57,488 nucleotides of DNA from Bacteroidaceae bacterium. GTDB lineage: Bacteria > Bacteroidota > Bacteroidia > Bacteroidales > Bacteroidaceae. The first letter of the stretch is position 1, and each line of letters begins with the position of its first letter. The position numbers and the translations under genes were made by a program. The notes under the pieces are model-generated. The model did no database searches, was not told the origin of the DNA, and saw only the letters and a program-made list of their open reading frames with translations. The stretch covers positions 1 through 57,488 of the forward strand of contig JAFWXX010000053.1 in assembly GCA_017522915.1 (NCBI GenBank), written 5' to 3'. Shown in pieces: positions 1 to 7,535 of this stretch.

Positions 1-265
1 AATTTCTTTAGCCTAATATATTTATTCGTCAGAAATAAATATATTCATGGAAATAGGCCGTAACGCAGTTTAGGCCAATTTCTTTAGCCTAATATATTTA
101 TTCGTCAGAAATAAATATATTCATGGAAATAGGCCGTAACGTAGTTAGGCCAATTCCTTTATCCTAATATATTTATTCGTCAGAAATAAATATATTCATG
201 GAAATAGGCCGTAACGTAGTTAGGCCAATTCCTTTATCCTAATATATTTATTCGTCAGAAATAAA
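1..265. repeat. Tandem repeat array, about 3.5 copies of a 75-bp unit
   Basis: Units run 1-76, 77-151, 152-226 and a partial 227-265, with only a few substitutions and one indel between them. Each full unit holds two inverted repeats: an A/T-rich one (AATATATTTATT, short loop, AATAAATATATT) and a GGCC-bounded one around TAAC-GTA-GTTA. There are no unique spacers, so it is not a CRISPR. The window begins inside the array, so its true length is unknown. No gene is seen in 1-337. Confidence 0.9.
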
Positions 266-287
266 GGGCCAAATGGCCGAAGGCAAT

Positions 288-319
288 AAAAAAAGGATTC
301 CATGCGGAATCCTTTTTTT
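288..319. terminator. Bidirectional intrinsic terminator
   Basis: A perfect 14-bp stem (AAAAAAAGGATTCC / GGAATCCTTTTTTT) with an ATGC loop. It lies just past the stop of the minus-strand membrane protein gene and gives a T-run on either strand, so it should end that transcript and shield the repeat array. Confidence 0.85.
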
Positions 320-337
320 AATTCTATTTTATTGATT

Positions 338-1144
338 TTATGCTTTCTCCATTTCTGTGATAACCTTGTACCAGCCAACAATGCTCAATGCGATTGTTGC
401 AAGGGCAAGTACCGGGCATACAAAGAAGTCAACACCTGGGATAAAGTCGAATACTTCCTCTACGACAAGCACGATAGAACCGATGAAGAGCAGGTTTGCT
501 GCAGGAACGGCTTTCTTGTAGTTCATGAATGCGAGGAGTACGAAAACAACGAATACAAGGTAAGGAATCCATGCAACGATGCCTGCTATCTTAATCATGT
601 AGAGAACAGATGTTACGATACCGAGGATTGCAGCAATCTTGAGCTTGCCCAATGCCTCAATGCCTGTCTTAGGTGCGTTCATGATGATGAAGACATAGGC
701 AACGATTGCTGCAATGTTCATAAGAACAGCGTCGTCGTTGATTACTTCATAGAATGCAACTACTGTAGCACATGCTATTGTTACAATAGGGGCTGTTGCC
801 GCGTTGTTCCACTCTGCATTGTATGCCTTGCGTGCCATAACGATAGAGATGATGCCTGCAATGGTTCCAATCCAGCTGATAACGCCTACAAGAGTAGTGA
901 TGATTGAGATGAAGGCCATCACTGCTGTCACGATTGACAAAACAATGAATGCTGTCGGTTTGTTGTTCTGCCACTCGCTGTTCTGCTTTACAAGTGACAT
1001 TACGATAAGTACGATAGCTCCGAGCTTGCATACGGTTGCACTGAAGTCGAAGATGCTGATAGAGAACTCTGGAATCATGGCTGCTGTACCAAGACAAAGG
1101 CCGAGGAGCATCAGTACATAGTTGAACTTGCTTTTATTTTCCAT
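338..1144 (-). CDS. Polytopic membrane protein of unknown function
   Basis: A 268-residue protein that is almost entirely hydrophobic, with about nine or ten predicted membrane segments (roughly residues 10-31, 36-52, 64-104 as two, 115-134, 138-154, 167-208 as two, 214-231 and 240-262) joined by short loops. No catalytic motif, transporter signature or soluble domain is visible. The N-terminus MENKSKFNY is short and charged, as expected for an inner-membrane protein. It has its own promoter upstream and a terminator right after the stop, so it is probably monocistronic and not part of the mla pair. I do not recognise the family; the repetitive Ile/Val/Ala composition makes distant resemblance to other small membrane proteins uninformative. 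Confidence 0.75.
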   Translation of the reverse strand: MENKSKFNYVLMLLGLCLGTAAMIPEFSISIFDFSATVCKLGAIVLIVMSLVKQNSEWQNNKPTAFIVLSIVTAVMAFISIITTLVGVISWIGTIAGIISIVMARKAYNAEWNNAATAPIVTIACATVVAFYEVINDDAVLMNIAAIVAYVFIIMNAPKTGIEALGKLKIAAILGIVTSVLYMIKIAGIVAWIPYLVFVVFVLLAFMNYKKAVPAANLLFIGSIVLVVEEVFDFIPGVDFFVCPVLALATIALSIVGWYKVITEMEKA

Positions 1145-1195
1145 TTTCTTAAGATTACGGGTTAAACAAAAATATTTACATTATTCATTTTGTGG

Positions 1196-1224
1196 CAAAG
1201 ATAGTTAAAATAATGTAAAATCAA
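1196..1224 (-). promoter_or_regulatory. Bacteroidetes-type promoter for the 338-1144 membrane protein
   Basis: On the minus strand TATCTTTG (1196-1203) fits the -7 consensus TAnnTTTG, with TTG 18 bp upstream (1222-1224). This leaves a leader of roughly 45 nt before the ATG at 1144. Confidence 0.6.
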
Positions 1225-1260
1225 TGGTTTTATGCGTGTAAATGAAAGTTATGGCGCATT

Positions 1261-2019
1261 TTATTTTGCTCCCATCTCTTTTACTTTCTTTACAAGGTCC
1301 GAAGAAAAGAGGAAATTGTTCAGTGTTTCGTTGTTGGAACTTAGGATGTTCTCTTTGTTGCCTTCCCATTCGAGTCTTCCGCCGGAAAGGAAAAGAACAT
1401 GGTCTCCTATGCCCATTACGGAATTCATGTCGTGGGTGTTGACGATTGTGGTGATGTCGAAATCTTTTGTTATGTCATGAATGAGCTCGTCAATCTTGAG
1501 GGAGGTCTGCGGGTCGAGTCCTGAATTCGGCTCGTCGCAGAAGAGGTACTTGGGTTCCAGAGCGATTGCGCGTGCTATGGCTGCGCGCTTCTGCATGCCT
1601 CCTGAGAGCTCGTCGGGGTTCTTGTACTGGGCTTCGATAAGGCCTACCCTGTCGAGGCAGAATCTTGCACGCTCCCTACGTTCATTATAACTCATGGCTG
1701 AGAACATGTCAAGAGGGAACATTACATTCTCCAGCACGCTCATGGAGTCGAAAAGGGCTGAGTTCTGGAACAGCATGCCTATCTCCTGGCGAAGCTTAAG
1801 TGTCTCTTTCTTGCCCATTGCCGATATGTCGCGCCCGTCGTAGAGCACCTTGCCCTCTTCGGGTGTGAAGAGTCCTACGATGCATTTGAGCAACACCGTC
1901 TTGCCGGCACCGCTCTGGCCGATGATGAGGTTGGCCTTCCCGTTCTGGAATGTGGCTGTTATATCCTTGAGCACCTGCTGCCCGTTGAACTCCTTGCAAA
2001 CAGAAATTACCTCTATCAT
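1261..2019 (-). CDS. mlaF: MlaF-like ABC transporter ATPase
   Basis: The cytoplasmic ATPase of a phospholipid-transport (Mla/TTG2) ABC importer-type complex that keeps outer-membrane lipid asymmetry. In its 252 residues, Walker A GQSGAGKT is at 34-41, the ABC signature LSGGMQKR at about 138-145, and Walker B plus the D-loop (YLFCDEPNSGLDP) at about 158-170. The NSGLDP wording after Walker B is typical of the MlaF branch. Its start overlaps the stop of the mlaE gene by 4 bp (ATGA), a sign of translational coupling. No MCE-domain (MlaD) gene or MlaB/C lies next to the pair here; the remaining subunits would have to be elsewhere. Confidence 0.9.
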   Translation of the reverse strand: MIEVISVCKEFNGQQVLKDITATFQNGKANLIIGQSGAGKTVLLKCIVGLFTPEEGKVLYDGRDISAMGKKETLKLRQEIGMLFQNSALFDSMSVLENVMFPLDMFSAMSYNERRERARFCLDRVGLIEAQYKNPDELSGGMQKRAAIARAIALEPKYLFCDEPNSGLDPQTSLKIDELIHDITKDFDITTIVNTHDMNSVMGIGDHVLFLSGGRLEWEGNKENILSSNNETLNNFLFSSDLVKKVKEMGAK

Positions 2020-2798
2020 TGCATCAACAATTGGGTTAGTACTATGTCGGAAAAGAGAATCAGCACGCTGCAGCTTACAACGGCGTTGGTACTTGCCTGC
2101 CCTACCTCAATCGAACCGCCGGTAACTCTGTATCCGTAGAACGAGGCTACCGAGGTGATTATGAATGCGAATGCAAATGACTTTATTATGCTGCACCATA
2201 TATACCATTGCCTGAATTCGTGCTGCAGGCCGGTGGTGAGGTCTTCGGCAGTGATTATTCCGGTGAACTCGCCAATGGCGTAAGCTCCGGCTATGCCGGC
2301 CGTTATGCTGAATGTTACCAGTATGGGCATCATCGATACCAGTGCGGTAATCTTTGGCAATATGAGGAAATTGGCCGAATTCACTCCCATTATTTCAAGG
2401 GCGTCGATCTGCTGGGTTACGCGCATGGTGCCTATTTCCGATGTTATGTTGGAGCCGACCTTGCCCGAAAGTATGAGGCACATGATAGAGGAAGAGAACT
2501 CCAGCAGGAGAATCTCTCTGGTGGCGTATCCGACGACGAATTTAGGCATCCAGGGGCTTTCGACGTTGAGCTTCATCTGAATGCAGATGACTGCTCCGAT
2601 GAAAAATGAGATAAGAAGAACTATTGGTATGGAGCTCATTCCCAGCTGATATACCTCGTGCAATGTCTGGCGGAAAAAGACACTCCACCTCTGCGGGCGC
2701 GACAGTACACGTCTCATCAGTATCAGATAGCTTCCGAAACTTTTTATGGAATTGGCCAGAATCATTTGTTCGTTATCTTTTGTTTCTCTTTGCGCCAT
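2016..2798 (-). CDS. mlaE: MlaE-like ABC transporter permease
   Basis: The membrane permease that partners MlaF. At 260 residues it has the usual MlaE length and layout: an amphipathic N-terminal stretch, then about five membrane segments, with the conserved central block GSNITSEIGTMRVTQQIDAL characteristic of MlaE/YrbE permeases, where E. coli has a similar G-x-x-TAELGxM-x-V-x-EQ-x-DAL. It is the first gene of the mlaE-mlaF operon, reading away from lptB. The chosen start (MAQRETKD) sits about 60 nt after a minus-strand promoter element. It works at the inner membrane with an MCE protein reaching across the periplasm, but that protein is not in the window. Confidence 0.9.
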   Translation of the reverse strand: MAQRETKDNEQMILANSIKSFGSYLILMRRVLSRPQRWSVFFRQTLHEVYQLGMSSIPIVLLISFFIGAVICIQMKLNVESPWMPKFVVGYATREILLLEFSSSIMCLILSGKVGSNITSEIGTMRVTQQIDALEIMGVNSANFLILPKITALVSMMPILVTFSITAGIAGAYAIGEFTGIITAEDLTTGLQHEFRQWYIWCSIIKSFAFAFIITSVASFYGYRVTGGSIEVGQASTNAVVSCSVLILFSDIVLTQLLMQ

Positions 2799-2861
2799 GC
2801 TCTTCTAACACTATGGCATCCCATAGGTTTGACAAAATGCACGGTGCTTGTGAATTTTTTG

Positions 2862-2869
2862 CAAATGTA
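2862..2869 (-). promoter_or_regulatory. Probable -7 element for mlaEF
   Basis: TACATTTG on the minus strand matches TAnnTTTG. No good -33 TTG is seen at the usual distance, so this is a weaker call. It lies in the divergent region between mlaE and lptB. Confidence 0.4.
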
Positions 2870-2953
2870 ATAAAAAATGGCAATGCCGGGTGCCGGTTTT
2901 GACGGTAAAGTTGTCATAAATGCCGATAATTGGCCATAAGTAGAGGAGATTTT

Positions 2954-2984
2954 TTGCGTGAAATGCAAAAATGCACTATCTTCG
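2954..2984 (+). promoter_or_regulatory. Promoter for lptB
   Basis: TTG at 2954-2956 is followed after 20 bp by TATCTTCG (2977-2984), one mismatch from TAnnTTTG. It leaves only a short leader before the ATG at 3006. Confidence 0.5.
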
Positions 2985-3005
2985 TACATCTAAACTTTAT
3001 TCTTC

Positions 3006-3803
3006 GTGGCTATGGATGCTGTAAATGAGAATGTTAATGCCGGTGCTGAGGAGCAGATGGTGCTGCGTACCGAGAATCTTGTGAAGCGATACGGCAAGCG
3101 CACTGTCGTGAACAATGTCTCTTTCAATGTGAAGCAGGGCGAGATTGTGGGTCTGCTGGGGCCTAACGGCGCAGGAAAGACAACTTCGTTCTATATGACT
3201 ACCGGTCTTGTCGTGCCGAATGACGGCCGCATATTCCTTAACGACGAAGAGATTACGAAGTTCCCGGTATATAAGCGCGCAAGGGCCGGAATAGGCTATC
3301 TGGCTCAGGAGGCAAGTGTGTTCCGCAAACTGAGTGTTGAGGATAATATCGCTGCTGTGCTTGAGCTTACAGGCAAGCCTAAAGAGTATCAGAAGGAGAA
3401 ACTGGAAAGCCTTATCGAGGAGTTCCGTCTGCAGAAGGTGCGCAAGAATCTCGGCGACCGCCTGTCGGGAGGAGAACGCCGCCGTACCGAAATTGCCCGA
3501 TGCCTTGCCATAGACCCTAAGTTCATCATGCTCGACGAGCCGTTCGCAGGTGTCGATCCTATTGCGGTAGAGGATATCCAGTATATCGTGTGGAAACTGA
3601 AGGACAAGAATATCGGTATCCTCATTACCGACCATAATGTGCAGGAGACTTTGAGCATTACCGACCGTGCATATCTGCTGTTCGAGGGAAGAATCCTCTT
3701 TGAGGGAACTCCGGAGGTGCTTGCCGAAAACAAGGTCGTACGTGAGAAGTATCTTGGGCGTGACTTCGTGCTGCGCAAGCGCGAGTTCCAGATAAACGAT
3801 TGA
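3006..3803 (+). CDS. lptB: LPS export ABC transporter ATPase LptB
   Basis: The cytoplasmic ATPase of the LptB2FG complex that extracts LPS from the inner membrane and drives it along the Lpt bridge. Walker A GPNGAGKT lies at 52-59, the Q-loop at about Q101, the signature LSGGERRR at 153-160, and Walker B FIMLDEPFAGVDP at 173-185. The signature followed by RTEIARCLA and the FAGVDP wording are characteristic of LptB. The 265 residues are slightly longer than the roughly 240 of E. coli because of about 18 extra N-terminal residues; an internal start near the VLRTENLVKRY segment has no ATG (only Met18), so the annotated ATG is kept with some doubt. It diverges from mlaEF, another envelope lipid transporter. 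Confidence 0.9.
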   Translation: MAMDAVNENVNAGAEEQMVLRTENLVKRYGKRTVVNNVSFNVKQGEIVGLLGPNGAGKTTSFYMTTGLVVPNDGRIFLNDEEITKFPVYKRARAGIGYLAQEASVFRKLSVEDNIAAVLELTGKPKEYQKEKLESLIEEFRLQKVRKNLGDRLSGGERRRTEIARCLAIDPKFIMLDEPFAGVDPIAVEDIQYIVWKLKDKNIGILITDHNVQETLSITDRAYLLFEGRILFEGTPEVLAENKVVREKYLGRDFVLRKREFQIND

Positions 3804-3898
3804 GAATACCGGCACTCTCCTCCGATGCTTGCTTTATGCCGCTGGCCGTCATATGATAAAGAATCATCGGTCAAGTTTTCAACAAAATCGGTTTTTGC

Positions 3899-3929
3899 TT
3901 GATTTTGTGTTCGATTTGTTGTATTTTTG
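3899..3929 (+). promoter_or_regulatory. Promoter for tig
   Basis: TTG (3899-3901), a 20-bp spacer and a perfect -7 TATTTTTG (3922-3929). The transcript would begin about 80 nt before the ATG at 4020, which argues against the further upstream ATG at 3954. Confidence 0.6.
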
Positions 3930-4019
3930 CAGGCCCTAAATTAGGTATATACTATGCCTCGGCGGGGCATGCATTGCCATGCAATGCGTTTTTCAAAGAA
4001 ATTATTAAAATATTTTATA

Positions 4020-5366
4020 ATGGAATTTACACTTAAGAATCAGGACGCTACAAGCGCAATCCTCTCTGTAAACATTCAGGAGGCAGATTATTCGGCTTTG
4101 GTAGAGAAGCAGTTGAAGAACTTCCGTCAAAAAGCAAACATTCCGGGTTTCCGTCCTGGCATGGTGCCTATGGGCCTTATCAAGAAGCAGTACGGTACAG
4201 CTGTAAAGGCTGAGGAGATAAACAAGCTTCTGCAGACAAAGATTTTCGAGTACATCAGAGAGAATAAGGTGGATATGCTCGGTGAGCCTCTTCCAGTCGA
4301 GGAGCAGCAGGCTAACATAAATATGGTCGAGGATAAGGAGTTTACTTTCGAATTCGAGATTGCCCTTGCTCCTAAGTTCGATGCGGTGCTCGACAAGAAC
4401 GACAAGCTTGCATACTACAGAATACAGCCTACCGATGAGATGATTCAGGGTCAGGTGAATGCTTATGCACAGCGTTGCGGCGAGTACAAGCAGGTTGATT
4501 CTTACGAGAACGGCGACATGCTCAAGGGCACTCTTGCCGAGTCTGTTGAGGATGGCATAGTAGTGCGCGAGGCTGTAATGATGCCGTCATATATGAAGAA
4601 CGATGAGCAGAAGGCTCTTTTCGCAGGTGTAAAGGTGAACGATGTGGTTACATTCAACCCGTCTGTTGCTTTTGACGGAAATGAGGCTGAGCTTGCATCT
4701 CTCCTCAAGGTTGAGAAGGGTGAAGTTGCTGCCCATAACGGTGAGTTTACTTTCACTGTTGCCGAAATTACACGTTTCGTTGCAAGCGAGTTGAACCAGA
4801 ATGTGTTCGATGCTGCTTTCGGCAAGGATGCTGTCAAGAGTGAAGAGGAGTTCCGTGCAAAGATTTCCGAGCAGTTCGAGGCCCGCTTCGAGGTTGAGAG
4901 CGACTACAAGCTTCTTATGGATGTACGCAAGTACCTCATGGAGAAGGTCGGCAAGCTTGAGTTCAACGAGTCTATCCTCCGCCGTATCATGGATACAAAC
5001 AAGGCTGAGGGTGCTGAGGCTGTCAGCGAGGAGGATTTCCAGAAGAGCCTTACAGAACTTACATGGCACCTTATCAAGGAGCAGCTTGCAAGAAAGTTCG
5101 AGGTTAAGGTTGACGACAACGACGTGCTTTCTGTAGCTAAGGACGCTACACGCGACCAGTTTGCTCAGTATGGCATGGCAAACGTGCCTGACGACCTTCT
5201 TGAGAACTATGCAAAGGAGATGCTCAAGCAGGACAAGACACGCGAGGCTCTCATCAACCGTGCTGTTGACGTGAAGCTCATCGGCGCAATCAAGGGTGCT
5301 GTGACTCTCGAAGAGGAGAAGGTTTCTGTAGAGGATTTCAACAAGAAGGTTTCGGAGAACGCCTGA
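4020..5366 (+). CDS. tig: Trigger factor
   Basis: A ribosome-bound chaperone that meets nascent chains at the exit tunnel. The ATG at 4020 is chosen because the protein then begins MEFTLKNQDATSAILSVNI, the usual trigger-factor start; an in-frame ATG at 3954 would add 22 residues without family resemblance. Of 448 residues, the N-terminal ribosome-binding domain carries IPGFRPGMVP at about residues 40-50, the counterpart of GFRxGKxP, with Met in place of the usual Lys. The middle PPIase-like region is weakly conserved, and the C-terminal part is the helical, highly charged SurA-like chaperone domain. It is followed by its own terminator, so it is probably separate from clpPX. Confidence 0.92.
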   Translation: MEFTLKNQDATSAILSVNIQEADYSALVEKQLKNFRQKANIPGFRPGMVPMGLIKKQYGTAVKAEEINKLLQTKIFEYIRENKVDMLGEPLPVEEQQANINMVEDKEFTFEFEIALAPKFDAVLDKNDKLAYYRIQPTDEMIQGQVNAYAQRCGEYKQVDSYENGDMLKGTLAESVEDGIVVREAVMMPSYMKNDEQKALFAGVKVNDVVTFNPSVAFDGNEAELASLLKVEKGEVAAHNGEFTFTVAEITRFVASELNQNVFDAAFGKDAVKSEEEFRAKISEQFEARFEVESDYKLLMDVRKYLMEKVGKLEFNESILRRIMDTNKAEGAEAVSEEDFQKSLTELTWHLIKEQLARKFEVKVDDNDVLSVAKDATRDQFAQYGMANVPDDLLENYAKEMLKQDKTREALINRAVDVKLIGAIKGAVTLEEEKVSVEDFNKKVSENA

Positions 5367-5385
5367 TTGTTGTTGACATAGAACA

Positions 5386-5427
5386 CGTTCTGGCTCATTT
5401 CTTTGCAAATGAACCAGAACGGTTTTT
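5386..5427 (+). terminator. Terminator after tig
   Basis: CGTTCTGG-c-TCATTT, loop CTTTGC, AAATGA-a-CCAGAACG: a 15-position stem with one mismatch, followed by GTTTTTC. It separates tig from clpP. Confidence 0.75.
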
Positions 5428-5466
5428 CAATTATTAAGTATATAATAAGTATAAAAAGAGTGTTGT

Positions 5467-6138
5467 ATGGAGAGAGATGATTTCAAGAAGTATGCTACCA
5501 AGCACCTGGGCATGAACAGCATGGTGCTTGACGATGTGATAAAGGCTCAGTCGCAGTATCTTAACCCTTATATCCTGGAAGAGCGTCAGCTCAATGTAAC
5601 ACAGATGGATGTCTTCTCAAGGCTTATGATGGACAGAATCATCTTCTTGGGAACCCAGATAGACGATTATACTGCCAATACGCTTCAGGCACAGCTGCTC
5701 TATCTTGATTCTGTGGATAGCGGCAAGGATATTTCAATATATATAAATTCTCCCGGCGGTTCGGTTTATGCCGGTCTGGGTATCTATGATACTATGCAGT
5801 TCATAAGCAGTGATGTCGCAACAATCTGTACCGGCATGGCTGCAAGCATGGCTGCGGTTCTGCTTGTTGCCGGCACCGAGGGCAAACGCTCGGCTCTTAC
5901 ACATAGCCGTGTTATGATACATCAGCCTCTGGGCGGTGTGCAGGGCCAGGCAAGTGACATTGAGATAACTGCACGTGAGATACAGAAACTGAAGAAGGAA
6001 CTTTATACAATAATTTCAGACCACAGCAAACAGCCTTTTGACAAGGTGTGGGCCGATAGCGACCGTGACTACTGGATGACTGCTTCTGAAGCTCAGGAGT
6101 ATGGCATGATTGACCGTGTTCTGATACGCAAGAAGTAA
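5467..6138 (+). CDS. clpP: ATP-dependent Clp protease proteolytic subunit
   Basis: A serine peptidase that forms the tetradecameric degradation chamber used by ClpX. In 223 residues the catalytic triad is visible: Ser127 in GMAASMAA, His152 in IHQPLGG and Asp in SDRDYWM (about 201). The N-terminus has an extra 30 or so residues (MERDDFKKYATKHLG) before the processed YLNPYILEERQ segment, as usual for Bacteroidales ClpP. Four bases separate its stop from the clpX start, so the two are co-transcribed. No clear TAnnTTTG element was found in the short gap after the tig terminator. Confidence 0.95.
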   Translation: MERDDFKKYATKHLGMNSMVLDDVIKAQSQYLNPYILEERQLNVTQMDVFSRLMMDRIIFLGTQIDDYTANTLQAQLLYLDSVDSGKDISIYINSPGGSVYAGLGIYDTMQFISSDVATICTGMAASMAAVLLVAGTEGKRSALTHSRVMIHQPLGGVQGQASDIEITAREIQKLKKELYTIISDHSKQPFDKVWADSDRDYWMTASEAQEYGMIDRVLIRKK

Positions 6139-6142
6139 TCGA

Positions 6143-7363
6143 ATGGCAGAAAAGGGGAAAAAACGTTGCAGCTTCTGCGGAAGGACTGAAGATAATGTAG
6201 GGTTGCTTATGACCGGCATGACCGGTTATATATGCAACGATTGCGTAGAGCAGGCCCACGCGATTTTGCGTGAAGAGGCTATGCTGCCTAAAAGCGACTT
6301 CCGGATGGATGAGCTTCCTAAGCCTAAGGAAATAAAGGAGTTCCTTGATGGCTACGTCATAGGGCAGGATGAGGCCAAATGTGCGCTTGCGGTGTCGGTG
6401 TACAATCATTACAAGCGTCTGATGCAGCGTGACGCATGTGAGGATGTGGAGATAGAGAAGAGCAATATAATAATGGTGGGCAGTACCGGTACGGGAAAGA
6501 CCCTTCTGGCGCGTACAATCGCACGATTGCTTAAAGTGCCTTTTACCATTGTCGATGCTACGGTGCTTACACAGGCCGGTTATGTGGGTGAGGATATAGA
6601 GAGTATTCTTACCCGTCTTCTTCAGGTTGCCGACTATAACGTGGAAGAGGCTGAACGCGGTATTGTATTCATTGATGAGATTGACAAGATTGCACGTAAG
6701 GGCGACAATCCTTCGATAACGCGTGATGTGAGCGGCGAGGGTGTGCAGCAGGGCTTGTTGAAACTGCTTGAGGGTTCTGTAGTGAATGTGCCTCCTCAGG
6801 GTGGGCGCAAGCATCCCGAACAGAAGATGATTCCGGTAAATACCAAGCATATACTGTTCATCTGCGGCGGTGCCTTTGACGGTATCGAGAAGAAGATTGC
6901 GCAGAGAATGAATACTCATGTAGTGGGCTATGATTCAGTGCAGAACAGCAAGCAGGTTGACAAGAGTGATATGATGCGTTATATAACTCCTCAGGATTTG
7001 CGCTCGTTCGGCCTTATTCCGGAAATCGTTGGCCGCCTGCCCATACTCACGGCACTGCGTCCTCTTGACCGGGAGGCACTGCGCAATATTCTTACAGAGC
7101 CCAAGAACTCTATAATCAAGCAGTATGTAAAGCTTATGGAGATGGATGGTGTCGCGCTCTCGTTTGATGCCGATGCACTTGAGTATATTGTAGATACGGC
7201 AATGGAGTATAAGTTAGGTGCGCGCGGCTTGCGTTCTATCGTGGAGACAATCATGATGGAGAAGATGTTCGAAGTGCCGTCAAGCGGTGCCAAGAGCTGC
7301 AAGATAACGAAAGCATATGCGAAAAAGCAGATAGACAAAAGTGCGGCTCTAAGCCTGGCTTAA
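6143..7363 (+). CDS. clpX: ATP-dependent Clp protease ATP-binding subunit ClpX
   Basis: An AAA+ unfoldase that recognises tagged substrates and feeds them to ClpP. In 406 residues, an N-terminal C4 zinc-binding domain has cysteines at 9, 12, 31 and 34, Walker A GSTGTGKT is at 113-120, Walker B is [10 protein letters not shown], and the ClpX-specific [10 protein letters not shown] and GGRKHPEQ segments follow. The C-terminal small AAA+ domain contains [12 protein letters not shown] (sensor 2 Arg). It lies directly downstream of clpP, the conserved order. Confidence 0.96.
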   Translation: MAEKGKKRCSFCGRTEDNVGLLMTGMTGYICNDCVEQAHAILREEAMLPKSDFRMDELPKPKEIKEFLDGYVIGQDEAKCALAVSVYNHYKRLMQRDACEDVEIEKSNIIMVGSTGTGKTLLARTIARLLKVPFTIVDATVLTQAGYVGEDIESILTRLLQVADYNVEEAERGIVFIDEIDKIARKGDNPSITRDVSGEGVQQGLLKLLEGSVVNVPPQGGRKHPEQKMIPVNTKHILFICGGAFDGIEKKIAQRMNTHVVGYDSVQNSKQVDKSDMMRYITPQDLRSFGLIPEIVGRLPILTALRPLDREALRNILTEPKNSIIKQYVKLMEMDGVALSFDADALEYIVDTAMEYKLGARGLRSIVETIMMEKMFEVPSSGAKSCKITKAYAKKQIDKSAALSLA

Positions 7364-7384
7364 GGCTTGACCGGATGTATGCGT

Positions 7385-7417
7385 AAATCCTCCCCTTGCA
7401 ACACAAGAGGAGGATTT
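7385..7417. terminator. Probable terminator after clpX
   Basis: AAATCCTCC / GGAGGATTT stem with an inner CTTG/CAAG extension. There is only a loose T-rich tail about 10 bases downstream, so it may be a weak or factor-assisted stop. Confidence 0.6.
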
Positions 7418-7480
7418 GTGTAAATTGTTTTTGCGCTTCTTCCCTTTTTGCAACATTTATGAAAATATATTTGAAAAAAA

Positions 7481-7512
7481 TTGCACGTTTCATTGATATA
7501 TTTATAACTTTG
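7481..7512 (+). promoter_or_regulatory. Promoter for recQ
   Basis: TTG (7481-7483), 21-bp spacer, TAACTTTG (7505-7512), a full match to TAnnTTTG. The ATG is 24 bases downstream at 7536. Confidence 0.6.
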
Positions 7513-7535
7513 TTTGCAAATAGGCATATTGTAAA

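Noticed and set aside
1-265. CRISPR array
   Set aside because: Units are contiguous 75-bp repeats without unique spacers and no cas gene is near.
302-907. Cys-rich open frame on the plus strand (201 codons) with an apparent signal peptide
   Set aside because: Antisense to the membrane protein at 338-1144; it starts in a terminator loop, and its hydrophobic start and many Cys are by-products of the opposite strand's hydrophobic codons.
2997-3815. Minus-strand open frame of 272 codons over lptB
   Set aside because: Fully antisense to lptB, whose ABC motifs are intact; no family resemblance and no promoter.
3954-4019. Upstream ATG giving a 22-residue longer trigger factor
   Set aside because: The extra residues (with MHCHAM) have no family match; the ATG at 4020 fits the conserved N-terminus.
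4587-5408. Minus-strand open frame of 273 codons over tig
   Set aside because: Shadow of the trigger-factor coding strand; leucine-rich composition from reversed codons and it begins inside the tig terminator.
5912-6919. Minus-strand open frame of 335 codons over clpP-clpX
   Set aside because: Spans the end of one clear gene and most of another on the opposite strand; no recognisable protein.
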